This document shows, piece by piece, positions 53,472-60,928 of a DNA stretch of 64,000 nt. The stretch comes from an uncultured Christensenellaceae bacterium. Lineage in GTDB: Bacteria; Bacillota; Clostridia; Christensenellales; CAG-314. The stretch lies in assembly GCA_910587795.1 (NCBI GenBank), contig CAJUNH010000001.1:186001-250000 (forward strand), in the 5' to 3' direction. The first letter of the stretch is position 1, and every line of letters starts with the position of its first letter. A model generated the notes under the pieces. That model saw nothing but the letters and a program-made list of their open reading frames with translations, was not told the DNA's origin and made no database searches. The translations under genes were made by a program, and so were the position numbers.

Positions 53472-53500
53472 ATTATATCAGCTTCAAAAGATTAAATCAA
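53472..53500 (-). promoter_or_regulatory. Promoter of GNAT remnant, predicted leaderless
   Basis: TTGATT, 17 nt, TATAAT on the minus strand, ending 7 nt before the ATG at 53464, with no Shine-Dalgarno. Confidence 0.65.
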
Positions 53501-53663
53501 ATATACTTTATCAAAATGCAATATAAAAAAGCAAATACTAACTAAAAATTTAATTGTCAATTTTAGACTGTATTCAATTAAATTTGAATGCGCACACAAA
53601 AATTACTTATAGTCAAAAAAGCGTTCAAACATTGCTGTTGGGTTTCACATTTAAAACATTATA

Positions 53664-53790
53664 TTATATCGTACACGAACAAAATCTATCGCAATACATT
53701 ATGATCAACGTGATACGATGTAATAGCGAGTTATTAATAGCAGTTAGTCGTTATTAATCGTCGTTAATTATTGTTCGTATGGTATTATAA
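53664..53790. repeat. Dispersed 127-nt intergenic element, copy B
   Basis: Second copy of the element at 25881-26007, same orientation and length. It is the better-preserved inverted-repeat version: ends ATATCGTACACGAACAA and TTGTTCGTATGGTATTAT are imperfect inverted copies. The internal stretch TCGCAATACAT ... ATGTAATAGCGA can fold into a hairpin. It lies in the 575-nt gap 53465-54039, where I see no gene. A weak hairpin around 53930-53957 (CCGATAGC / TATCTCGG) may end the ferredoxin transcript. Confidence 0.8.
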
Positions 53791-54039
53791 AACTAAATAT
53801 AAAAATTTATATTGCGCAATTAAAGATATAATATCGTAACTTTATAAAATGATATCATAAATCTGTTTGTCTTTTTCATTTACACTATTAAAAAAATAAA
53901 AATACCTAAAAAGACTATATAATATTTTTCGCCGAGATAGAAAATTTAGCTATCGGTTGAAAAATTTTCATAGAACCTTGATAGCAATTATTAGTCTGGT
54001 TATCACACAAAAAATAATATCTTATTAAAATAAAAAACA

Positions 54040-54240
54040 TTATTTAATATCGGCTTGTAAAACCAATGCTTTTTTAGGACAAAAATTTGAACATTTTCCG
54101 CATCTTATACACTTTTCGTAATTTATTGTAGGCGCAGAAAATTTTTCCTGCGTAAGCGCGCCTACAGGACAGACTTTTACTGCCGGGCAAGAATGATTTT
54201 GAGGACATTGTTCTTTTTTTATAATAAGCTTATTTTCCAT
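54040..54240 (-). CDS. Small 4Fe-4S ferredoxin
   Basis: A 66-aa protein (start at 54240, GGAG upstream; a TTG four codons earlier has no site). It has one canonical cluster motif, CIRCGKCSNFCPKKA, and a first half CPQNHSCPAVKVCPVGAL that can supply a second cluster, as in 2[4Fe-4S] ferredoxins with a modified first motif. Electron carrier with unknown partners. Confidence 0.85.
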   Translation of the reverse strand: MENKLIIKKEQCPQNHSCPAVKVCPVGALTQEKFSAPTINYEKCIRCGKCSNFCPKKALVLQADIK

Positions 54241-54272
54241 AGTATGCTCCAATCTATATTTAAAATTTTTTA

Positions 54273-54301
54273 ATAATACCGTACGGAAATAACGTTGTTA
54301 A
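54273..54301 (-). promoter_or_regulatory. Promoter of ferredoxin gene
   Basis: TTAACA, 17 nt, TATTAT on the minus strand, about 32 nt before the ATG, leaving room for the GGAG site. Confidence 0.6.
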
Positions 54302-54435
54302 CGCTTAATGCTTTAAATATAATATACCTTGCTACGTTTAAAATATATAACATTAAAATGATCTTAAAACAATTGCGCCATTGCGTTATACGGTATAAAA
54401 TCAAAACCGCACAACGGTCATTCTATGTTAAACGG

Positions 54436-55221
54436 TTAGTATAACTCCTGCCAAAAATTATCTAACACTGAGTTAAACTCCTGTGGGTTATCCATATTAC
54501 AGCAATGTCCCGCTCCTTGAATAACGGCACATTTACAGTTTTCTTTTGCAGACCACTCTTTGACTATTTGCAATTCCATAGGAATATCGTACTCGCCGCA
54601 CCCTATTAAAATAGCGTAGCTACGTTTCTTAGAAGAAAAACGATTTACGAGTTTGCCCAAATTTGCCAAATACATAAATGATTTTTTCCTGAATTGAATA
54701 TTAAGCTTATAAAATTCCTCTTTTGCTTGTTCTGTATATGCCGATATTTTTTTATTGTCTTTAGCAAACCATTTAATCGAAAACATTGCCTTCAATATCA
54801 TTTTCATTTGCCCTTTTGAGTTTGCCTTTTGCCGTTTTATATCAAAATTATTTATGTCGTATCCGCCGAAACATGCAATGGAAAGTACCTTTTCTTCATA
54901 CTTATTTGCAAAATCCTGAATAAAAACAGAACCAAGAGAAACCCCTACAAAATGCGCCGCTGAAATATTATGCTTGATAAATATCAAGTTAATCCAGTCG
55001 GCCATTTTTTCTATACTATCGATTTTCTTTGCATTTAGCGATTTTCCATGTCCTAATATATCAATTGCAAGCAAATTGTATTTGCCCTTAAAATAATCGT
55101 ATTGTTTTATAAACATATCGCTGTTGACAAATGCTGCGTGCAAAAAAACTATCCAATCTTTATTTGCAGTATCGTCAATATAATATGCGATAGGAGTATT
55201 TTCCAGATATAAAGCTTTCAC
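54436..55221 (-). CDS. Alpha/beta-hydrolase fold protein
   Basis: A 261-aa hydrolase with oxyanion region VFLHAAFVNSDMF, nucleophile elbow GVSLGS, acid residue in GCGEYDIPM and catalytic His in GAGHCCNMDNP. The substrate is unknown. It starts at GTG behind GAGGAAATC, 10 nt after the small two-helix gene, and is third in a putative operon with the HExxH protein. Confidence 0.88.
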   Translation of the reverse strand: MKALYLENTPIAYYIDDTANKDWIVFLHAAFVNSDMFIKQYDYFKGKYNLLAIDILGHGKSLNAKKIDSIEKMADWINLIFIKHNISAAHFVGVSLGSVFIQDFANKYEEKVLSIACFGGYDINNFDIKRQKANSKGQMKMILKAMFSIKWFAKDNKKISAYTEQAKEEFYKLNIQFRKKSFMYLANLGKLVNRFSSKKRSYAILIGCGEYDIPMELQIVKEWSAKENCKCAVIQGAGHCCNMDNPQEFNSVLDNFWQELY

Positions 55222-55231
55222 TTTGATTTCC

Positions 55232-55390
55232 TCAGATTTTCCAATAAAATATTAAACCAATTGATGTTAAAACAGATAAAGTAACGAGATGAGCTTGCGT
55301 CATACCGTGCGTCAGTCCGAATATGCAAGCCGCTATAATAACTATCGTCATAAGCGCGACTAGCGATACTCTTTTTGTCCTTGTGTTCAT
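55232..55390 (-). CDS. 52-aa two-helix small membrane protein
   Basis: A strong GGAGGTAAAAGAA precedes the ATG. The product (MNTRTKRVSLVALMTIVIIA onward) has two hydrophobic segments, residues 8-25 and 33-50, joined by a short polar turn with GLTHGMTQAH. It has no named family. It lies 19 nt after the HExxH protein gene and 10 nt before the hydrolase gene, so the three are probably cotranscribed. Confidence 0.65.
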   Translation of the reverse strand: MNTRTKRVSLVALMTIVIIAACIFGLTHGMTQAHLVTLSVLTSIGLIFYWKI

Positions 55391-55409
55391 TTCTTTTACC
55401 TCCATTGGT

Positions 55410-56930
55410 TTAATTTACTTTTTCAAATATAGCCGTTAGGACTAATTCGTTGTTGTTCTTATTAAATTCCAAAACTGAAACCGCATCTATCCGATCCATT
55501 CTTTGAGCCGACTCTTTTCCGTCTGACCATCCCACAAATCTATACCCTTCTTCGGCAACAGCAGTTACATGTTCAAAATGGCAATTCCCATACATCGTTT
55601 GACTCGCGTTGCCAACAATTTTGCCCCCTTCTGTCGCTATATAATTGACAGTATACTTATCCGGTTCAAAATACGCAATAAATTCCATATCGCCTTGAAT
55701 GTTTCTGTCTATTCTTTTGGCTGTCGTTAATCCGTCCGACCACCTTACAAATCTATATCCAGGCCAAGGCTCTGCCTCTATTTCTATACCGTCACAGCCT
55801 TTTGCAACTTTTATAGGATAAGAAAGTGCCGTTCCCATCAACCTATCGTTGACATTATAATGCACTTCATATATTTCATTCGTCCAAACTGGAAAAGGTA
55901 TTCCTACTTTTTCTCCGTTATATTCTGCCTGATTAAGCAAGTATAGTTTGGATATGGTATATGAGTACCTGTTATGATCGTAGCCTGTATATTTCTTTCT
56001 ATAATCCTCTATTATATAGTGATACTTATGCCGCCAGGGCATTTCGATTCGTTCCTCGACCGTATGCACAAACTCATGCACATAGGTGTTAATTAGATTA
56101 ACCCAATCATAATTATTATACGCATTGATTAAGTCGTAGCATTTTATAAATTCTCCGCTCGGCAGAATATTTTGCGTAATGTCTAAGTACACCATTGCAG
56201 TTTTACTTCTTGTGTCTGTAATTCCCGCAATATTACCTCTTAACGCGTAATTTGAATCGTTCAACGGAACGGTTGTAATTGCAGTATTATAATCTTTCAG
56301 TTTTTCTGCAACTTCAGGTATCGATGGTGGATAAAGTTGCGGCGAGATACCTTTCTCAAAATGATAGTCCTCGAAATTTTCCTCTCGCATTATTTCTTTG
56401 GTATAATACTCGTCTATCTCAAACGTAACTAATCCGTCCATCAACTCGTTCAAACAAATATCAAACAGTTCGGTGGTCATTTTGCAGACTTTTAAATCTT
56501 TTTCATCCATTTTGTAGTCAGCCACGACGTCGTTGCCGTTCTTATCTTTGAAAGTCGCTTGCACTTCCGTAACGTGAACTAACAATATTTTGTACTTAAT
56601 ATCGGATATCTTAACGAATTTAGCTTGCGGTTTAATATCTTTAACAATATTAGTATCTGTCCTTTCGGGGTTCGGGCTGCACGTATCCGCCCATCGTAAA
56701 AATCTGTAACCTTCGTCGGGGACAGCAGTAACCGTTTCGGCGTCTTTGCCTTTCTGTACAGATTGCTTTACACTGCCGACGATTTTTCCGCCGACAGTCG
56801 TTTCATAATTAACCGAATAATATACTTTTTTAAAAGAACGAAAATCTACAAAAGTAAAAACACACAAGCCCGCAAACAAGATTGCAATAAAAATAAATAA
56901 TAAAATTCTAAAAACAGCTTTTTTCTGCAT
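55410..56930 (-). CDS. Membrane-anchored putative zinc metalloprotease with surface-type repeats
   Basis: The 506-aa protein has a basic N-terminus and one membrane helix (about 6-28), leaving the rest outside. Residues 40-95 form one Listeria-Bacteroides-type repeat (GKIVGSV, EGYRFLRW). Residues 110-375 are a domain with HEFVH at 285-289 (NTYVHEFVHTVEER), a zincin motif, with His301 or His304 or Glu292/293 as candidate third ligands. Two further repeats follow (PGYRFVRWSDG at about 393 and EGYRFVGWSDG near 471). AAGGGGG precedes the ATG. The substrate is unknown; the repeats suggest cell-surface binding. Confidence 0.75.
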   Translation of the reverse strand: MQKKAVFRILLFIFIAILFAGLCVFTFVDFRSFKKVYYSVNYETTVGGKIVGSVKQSVQKGKDAETVTAVPDEGYRFLRWADTCSPNPERTDTNIVKDIKPQAKFVKISDIKYKILLVHVTEVQATFKDKNGNDVVADYKMDEKDLKVCKMTTELFDICLNELMDGLVTFEIDEYYTKEIMREENFEDYHFEKGISPQLYPPSIPEVAEKLKDYNTAITTVPLNDSNYALRGNIAGITDTRSKTAMVYLDITQNILPSGEFIKCYDLINAYNNYDWVNLINTYVHEFVHTVEERIEMPWRHKYHYIIEDYRKKYTGYDHNRYSYTISKLYLLNQAEYNGEKVGIPFPVWTNEIYEVHYNVNDRLMGTALSYPIKVAKGCDGIEIEAEPWPGYRFVRWSDGLTTAKRIDRNIQGDMEFIAYFEPDKYTVNYIATEGGKIVGNASQTMYGNCHFEHVTAVAEEGYRFVGWSDGKESAQRMDRIDAVSVLEFNKNNNELVLTAIFEKVN

Positions 56931-57002
56931 AAGACCCCCTTAACAGAAATAAATAGCCCCATAAACCTAATCGTCAGTAAAAATAGTAAAGTACATACAA
57001 AT

Positions 57003-57031
57003 ATTATAGCACATAATTATAGCAATGTCTA
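57003..57031 (-). promoter_or_regulatory. Promoter of HExxH protein operon
   Basis: TAGACA, 17 nt, TATAAT on the minus strand, with a leader of about 65 nt before the ATG at 56930. The rest of the gap 57032-57232 is AT-rich, with no gene seen. Confidence 0.65.
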
Positions 57032-57232
57032 TAATTGCTTTAATAGAAAATCAAGGAAATTTTATATTTTTTTTTACACTAACACATATAATCAGTAGTC
57101 ATTTCATTTTTAAAAAAGCATATATAAGTAGTTCAACTCCTGTTTTTATTCAAAACAGCTAAAAATTATCCCAAATAATGAAAGATATTTTTTTGTACAA
57201 CAAAATCTATATATTGTGTTAAAAAGCAAAGA

Positions 57233-57267
57233 AAAATCACCGAAAACACAATATTTCGGTGATTTTC
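57233..57267 (-). terminator. Terminator after tRNA-Ala
   Basis: Stem AAAATCACCGAAA / TTTCGGTGATTTT with an 8-9 nt loop followed on the minus strand by TTCTTTGC. Confidence 0.8.
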
Positions 57268-57295
57268 TTTTAGCATCCTTTTCGGGTACTAATTA

Positions 57296-57371
57296 TGGTG
57301 GAGACAAGGAGAGTCGAACCCCTGACCTTTTGAATGCCATTCAAACGCGCTACCAACTGCGCTATGCCCCC
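57296..57371 (-). tRNA. tRNA-Ala(GGC)
   Basis: The 76-nt cloverleaf has acceptor GGGGGCA / TGTCTCC, D-arm AGCGCAGTTGGTAGCGC, anticodon stem TTTGA / TCAAA with loop ATGGCAT (anticodon GGC), T-arm GGTTCGACTC, discriminator A and an encoded CCA. It is a single gene with its own promoter and terminator. Confidence 0.95.
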
Positions 57372-57388
57372 GTTTCAATATCTTATTT

Positions 57389-57417
57389 ATTATATCGTTT
57401 AAATATTAATTTGTAAA
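57389..57417 (-). promoter_or_regulatory. Promoter of tRNA-Ala
   Basis: TTTACA, 17 nt, TATAAT on the minus strand, 17 nt before the tRNA 5' end. Confidence 0.75.
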
Positions 57418-57524
57418 GCAAAATAACCTAGTTAATATTTAATCTCAGCGCAAATCACCTTTCTTATAAAGTTTATTATATATACACCTTCAGTCATAAT
57501 GCAAGCCCTTTTGTTTTACAATAA

Positions 57525-57568
57525 AATAAATCCGTCTATATGCCGCATTCCCAATAGACGGATTTATT
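57525..57568 (-). terminator. Terminator after DUF697 gene
   Basis: Long stem AATAAATCCGTCTAT / ATAGACGGATTTATT with a 14-nt loop, followed on the minus strand by TTATTG. It lies 40 nt past the stop codon. Confidence 0.75.
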
Positions 57569-57608
57569 ACAATACATCAACGTTAAATCAAACAATTAAC
57601 ACATTTAA

Positions 57609-58637
57609 TTATGAGGCTTTTGCAGGCTTACCGATCTTTAATTCGCGTTCCAATTCTTTACAGGTATTTTCAAAATCTTCCTGAGATTCCTCTATCTCTA
57701 TGCCGTCCAAAACATCTTGCAGACGATATTCTTCGCTTAAATACTTAATTGTCTGACGCCCTATTACCGCCGTTAAAACACCGTTTGTCAGCCCCTGAAT
57801 AGACGAGTCCACCACTGTGGAAATTGCCGCGCCCAGTAAAGGTATACTCTTGACGGCATTCCCCATTGTTTGAACAATGGTATTACCGATTTTTACCCCG
57901 CCTATACCGTAAGCTATAAGCGAGTTGCGCAGTACGCTGCCGAATATCCTTGCAAGTTTTGCATCCGACGGACGGAAACCGTACAAAAACACAATATCTT
58001 TTACAAGCTGAATATTCAGTACGGCAACAAGCATTGCGTCTATCTTGTTAGTTTGCGACACGGCAGAGTACATCGCAGTTTTAAGCGAAGTTTTAAAAAT
58101 CATATCCTGAGCGTTTTTCTTTACACATCCGCTATACAATGCAGTAAGATGTTCCTTTAAAGCTTTTTCGTCGTTGGCTTTCTGCGCAATTGCAAGCTGA
58201 CCTACTATTGCCGAATCGTACCAACCCACGCCCTCTACCTTTGCCGTGACGTCAATGATTTTATCTGCAAGTTCGTGCCTTACTTTTTTGTTATGTTTTT
58301 GAGCTTCCCGCGCAGTCATTGCATTTACGTTAGTGACAAAATAATTTAATTTTGAAATTTTAACCAACGGCACGATAAACAAAAATATGTACAATAAAAC
58401 GCTTATTACCGCCGTTGCCGAGCCCAAATAAATATTTATATTAGAGGGAAGCTCCAACTCGAACACTCGCATTGTAACAGAAAAAAGACAAAAAAACAGT
58501 AGTACCCCTATTGCCGCCGCAAGCAAACCCAAAAATAACTTTGCACCTTTAAGATTGCTGCGTTTAGTGTACTTTTGTTCATATTCGTATATCGTCATTT
58601 TTTCGGGAATTATATCCGGTAAATTTTCCTTTTTCAT
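57609..58637 (-). CDS. DUF697 (YcjF-like) membrane protein
   Basis: A 342-aa protein with two N-terminal membrane helices (about 36-58 and 72-95) and a C-terminal DUF697 region: AMYSAVSQTNKIDAMLVAVL, QLVKDIVFLYGFRPS and GIGGVKIGNTIVQTMGNAV. The family is often fused or linked to GTPases but has no known activity. I choose the ATG at 58637 for its GGAGAAGCTT site; an ATG four codons upstream lacks one. It is monocistronic with its own terminator. Confidence 0.78.
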   Translation of the reverse strand: MKKENLPDIIPEKMTIYEYEQKYTKRSNLKGAKLFLGLLAAAIGVLLFFCLFSVTMRVFELELPSNINIYLGSATAVISVLLYIFLFIVPLVKISKLNYFVTNVNAMTAREAQKHNKKVRHELADKIIDVTAKVEGVGWYDSAIVGQLAIAQKANDEKALKEHLTALYSGCVKKNAQDMIFKTSLKTAMYSAVSQTNKIDAMLVAVLNIQLVKDIVFLYGFRPSDAKLARIFGSVLRNSLIAYGIGGVKIGNTIVQTMGNAVKSIPLLGAAISTVVDSSIQGLTNGVLTAVIGRQTIKYLSEEYRLQDVLDGIEIEESQEDFENTCKELERELKIGKPAKAS

Positions 58638-58787
58638 AAGCTTCTCCATTTTAGCCTAATAAATTTATTTTTTTAATATAAAAAATCAATCCAGACTTTT
58701 ACAAGTTAAATTAAAACTGCTAATTTTTTTTAATTTAAGACAAAATTAGCTCCGTAATCTATGTATAGTCCTACTTTCAAAATAACA

Positions 58788-59231
58788 TCACTTGTCAATT
58801 ACCGCGTTTTTACAACTTAACACTATATGATTAACTGTAAAAATTACAGAAAAAACAATTAACGGTATGCTTGCCAAAATTACTCCGCTAAAAATAAATA
58901 TCGCAGACGGCAGCACCGATAACAACAGCGCTTTGACTTTGCCGTTACTATTCCATAATACAATCCAGCTAACTAAATAGGCAATAAGAAGTACTCCGTT
59001 GACGGTTAGGTAAATTATTAAAGAACTGCCGAACCAAAAGTTAAAGTACGTATACGGAATATTAAATATCATCAAAGCAATACAACCGTATCTGCCTACT
59101 TGCTCTAATACCTCGATAAATTTATTACTATAATAATTTTTAAAACTTTCTTTGTGCTTAATTGCATACACAAAATTAGGTATCAAGATAATGGCAACTA
59201 TGGCCAGTCCGTAATAATTAAACCAACTCAT
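58788..59231 (-). CDS. 147-aa four-helix membrane protein
   Basis: No family recognised. Hydrophobic segments lie at about 5-23, 48-66, 72-92 and 104-138, the last probably two helices, with a basic loop (KHKESFKNYYSNKF). The ATG is only 6 nt past a TATAAT box and has no Shine-Dalgarno. A 58719-58750 inverted repeat (GCTAATTTT / AAAATTAGC) after the stop could end transcription. Confidence 0.65.
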   Translation of the reverse strand: MSWFNYYGLAIVAIILIPNFVYAIKHKESFKNYYSNKFIEVLEQVGRYGCIALMIFNIPYTYFNFWFGSSLIIYLTVNGVLLIAYLVSWIVLWNSNGKVKALLLSVLPSAIFIFSGVILASIPLIVFSVIFTVNHIVLSCKNAVIDK

Positions 59232-59237
59232 ATTTAG

Positions 59238-59266
59238 ATTATAACAATTTTTGCCTTTATAGTCAA
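59238..59266 (-). promoter_or_regulatory. Promoter of 147-aa membrane gene, predicted leaderless
   Basis: TTGACT, 17 nt, TATAAT on the minus strand, 6 nt from the ATG at 59231. Confidence 0.7.
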
Positions 59267-59753
59267 TATTTATTAAAATTAAAATACCGATAACTATTAT
59301 ACAATTAATAATTAGCTTAATCGTTTAACGGCCCTGTTAACTGTTTATTGCAATAAAGCTATAAAAACAACACAAACTTTATATTAATGAATAAAAATAA
59401 TAAATTTAATTCAAGGATAAATATATTAAACAATATTGAAACATTCAAACTATACGTGTATATGTTTTTAAAATTCTAAAAGATTTGACTTCTACTACAA
59501 AAACAATCGATTTTCTTATGACATAGCGTATTTTTTCTAAACGAAAATATTACGGAATGCTTTCAAATTTTTTTTATAATTTCCACTGTTATATACAAGT
59601 TTCGTATACAAGAGTTAGCTATGCTTAAAATAATACCTGAAATGTAAAACAAGGGCATTTTTAAAAGATTTCATAAAATGTCATCAAAAGACGAGATAGG
59701 CACGTCTGCAACGCACTTTAATATACCGTAGATTCAAATTAAAAGAACTAAAA
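59267..59753. other. Intergenic stretch without recognisable gene
   Basis: Nearly 490 nt of AT-rich sequence between the membrane gene promoter and the tRNA array terminator. No reading frame with a ribosome-binding site, no tRNA, no structured RNA I recognise and no copy of the 127-nt element. Confidence 0.6.
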
Positions 59754-59780
59754 ATGTCCCATGCTAAATGCAAGGGACAT
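59754..59780 (-). terminator. Terminator of the tRNA array
   Basis: Stem ATGTCCC-TTGCA / TGC-GGGACAT type hairpin followed on the minus strand by TTTTTAG, 3 nt past the last tRNA. Confidence 0.85.
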
Positions 59781-59782
59781 AC

Positions 59783-59857
59783 TGGAGCGGGAGACGGGAT
59801 TCGAACCCGCGATATCTGCCTTGGCAAGGCAGCGCTCTACCACTGAGCCACTCCCGC
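59783..59857 (-). tRNA. tRNA-Gly(GCC)
   Basis: Acceptor GCGGGAG / CTCCCGC, anticodon stem CTGCC / GGCAG with loop TTGCCAA (GCC), T-loop GGTTCGAATCC, discriminator T, encoded CCA. Last gene of the eight-tRNA array. Confidence 0.96.
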
Positions 59858-59881
59858 AAACTAAGTTTGCGTATATTTTGT

Positions 59882-59965
59882 TGGTGCGGATAAAGGGACT
59901 TGAACCCCCACGTCGAAGACACTAGATCCTAAGTCTAGCGCGTCTGCCAATTCCGCCATATCCGC
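59882..59965 (-). tRNA. tRNA-Leu(TAG)
   Basis: 84-nt class II tRNA with a short variable arm. Acceptor GCGGATA / TATCCGC, anticodon loop CTTAGGA (TAG) in stem CTAGA / TCTAG, discriminator A, encoded CCA. Confidence 0.96.
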
Positions 59966-59977
59966 ACGTGGATTGTT

Positions 59978-60053
59978 TGGTACACCTTCAGGGACTCGAA
60001 CCCTGGACCCACTGATTAAGAGTCAGTTGCTCTACCAACTGAGCTAAAGATGC
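59978..60053 (-). tRNA. tRNA-Lys(CTT)
   Basis: Acceptor GCATCTT / AAGGTGT (GU pairs), anticodon stem ACTGA / TCAGT with loop CTCTTAA (CTT), encoded CCA. Confidence 0.95.
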
Positions 60054-60090
60054 ATATATTAACCTGCGCCGTAACTATATTTAACTTTTA

Positions 60091-60166
60091 TGGTGACCCA
60101 TCCGCGATTCGAACGCGGGACACCATGATTAAAAGTCATGTGCTCTACCGACTGAGCTAATGGGTC
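60091..60166 (-). tRNA. tRNA-Lys(TTT)
   Basis: Acceptor GACCCAT / ATGGGTC, anticodon stem CATGA / TCATG with loop CTTTTAA (TTT), discriminator A, encoded CCA. Two lysine isoacceptors lie side by side. Confidence 0.96.
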
Positions 60167-60169
60167 ATG

Positions 60170-60245
60170 TGGCAGGGGTAGCAGGATTTGAACCTACGAG
60201 ATGTCAGAGTCAAAGTCTGATGCCTTACCGCTTGGCTATACCCCT
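60170..60245 (-). tRNA. tRNA-Gln(TTG)
   Basis: Acceptor AGGGGTA / TACCCCT, anticodon loop CTTTGAC (TTG) in stem TCAGA / TCTGA, discriminator G, encoded CCA. Confidence 0.95.
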
Positions 60246-60255
60246 ATATAGTTAA

Positions 60256-60333
60256 TGGGGTGAGCTATGGGAATCGAACCCATGACCTCCAGAGTCACAA
60301 TCTGGCACTCTAACCAGCTGAGCTAAGCCCACC
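60256..60333 (-). tRNA. tRNA-His(GTG)
   Basis: Acceptor GTGGGCT / AGCTCAC with the histidine-specific extra G at the 5' end (included here) and C as discriminator. Anticodon loop TTGTGAC (GTG), encoded CCA. Confidence 0.96.
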
Positions 60334-60341
60334 ATGCAAGT

Positions 60342-60418
<77 letters not shown>

Positions 60419-60564
60419 AGGCATACGAGTAGTTTGGAACGGGTGACGGAATACTTTGCTTACGCTCCGTGGCGTTCGCTTCGCTCGGCTAAGCGGATAT
60501 GTTCGCTTCACAAAACTGTATTCTACTTTGCGAAAATATCACAGACACCACGCTCGTAAAAAAA
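60419..60564. other. GC-rich spacer in the tRNA array with a tRNA 3'-end-like remnant
   Basis: The other tRNA spacers here are 3-37 nt; this one is 146 nt. Near 60435 the plus-strand sequence TGGAACGGGTGACGG resembles the CCA/acceptor end of the neighbouring tRNA-Gly(TCC) (TGGAGCGGGTGATGG) without the rest of the tRNA. A GC-rich run of repeated CGTTCGCTTCGCTCGG-like sequence follows. GAATAC ... GTATTC could close a large stem-loop across it. Confidence 0.5.
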
Positions 60565-60638
60565 TGGAGCGGGTGATGGGAATCGGACCCACGCAGCCAG
60601 CTTGGAAGGCTGGTATTCTACCATTGAACTACACCCGC
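60565..60638 (-). tRNA. tRNA-Gly(TCC)
   Basis: Acceptor GCGGGTG / CACCCGC, anticodon stem CCAGC / GCTGG with loop CTTCCAA (TCC), discriminator T, encoded CCA. First gene of the array, 17 nt after the -10 box. Confidence 0.96.
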
Positions 60639-60655
60639 ACTTCAACAGCTTTTAC

Positions 60656-60684
60656 ATTATAACTTAATATAAACTAACTGTCAA
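60656..60684 (-). promoter_or_regulatory. Promoter of the tRNA array
   Basis: Consensus TTGACA, 17 nt, TATAAT on the minus strand, directly upstream of tRNA-Gly(TCC). The rest of the gap to 60928 is AT-rich and shows nothing else. Confidence 0.85.
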
Positions 60685-60928
60685 CAATTTAACAAAGTTT
60701 TTTCAAACTTTTTTAAATATTAGCACTTATCTATTACAAATTAAACCGTTGCATAATTGGTAAAATTAAACACCGCTTTTATCTTTAAGTCCGTTATCTA
60801 ATCTTAAATAAAACGAAATTCTATTTGCAAAATTATTATTACAGAGTTATCGCCGTATAATATAACGATACTCAGTATAACACCTGCGGAAAAATCTAAT
60901 ATACAGCTTTTATTTAAACTAAAAAAAT

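Noticed and set aside
53930..53957. Hairpin CCGATAGC / TATCTCGG as a ferredoxin terminator
   Set aside because: The stem is reasonable but the downstream sequence lacks a convincing T-run, so I did not list it as a separate terminator.
57216..57416. 66-codon plus-strand frame over the tRNA-Ala gene
   Set aside because: It is antisense to a clear tRNA and its terminator.
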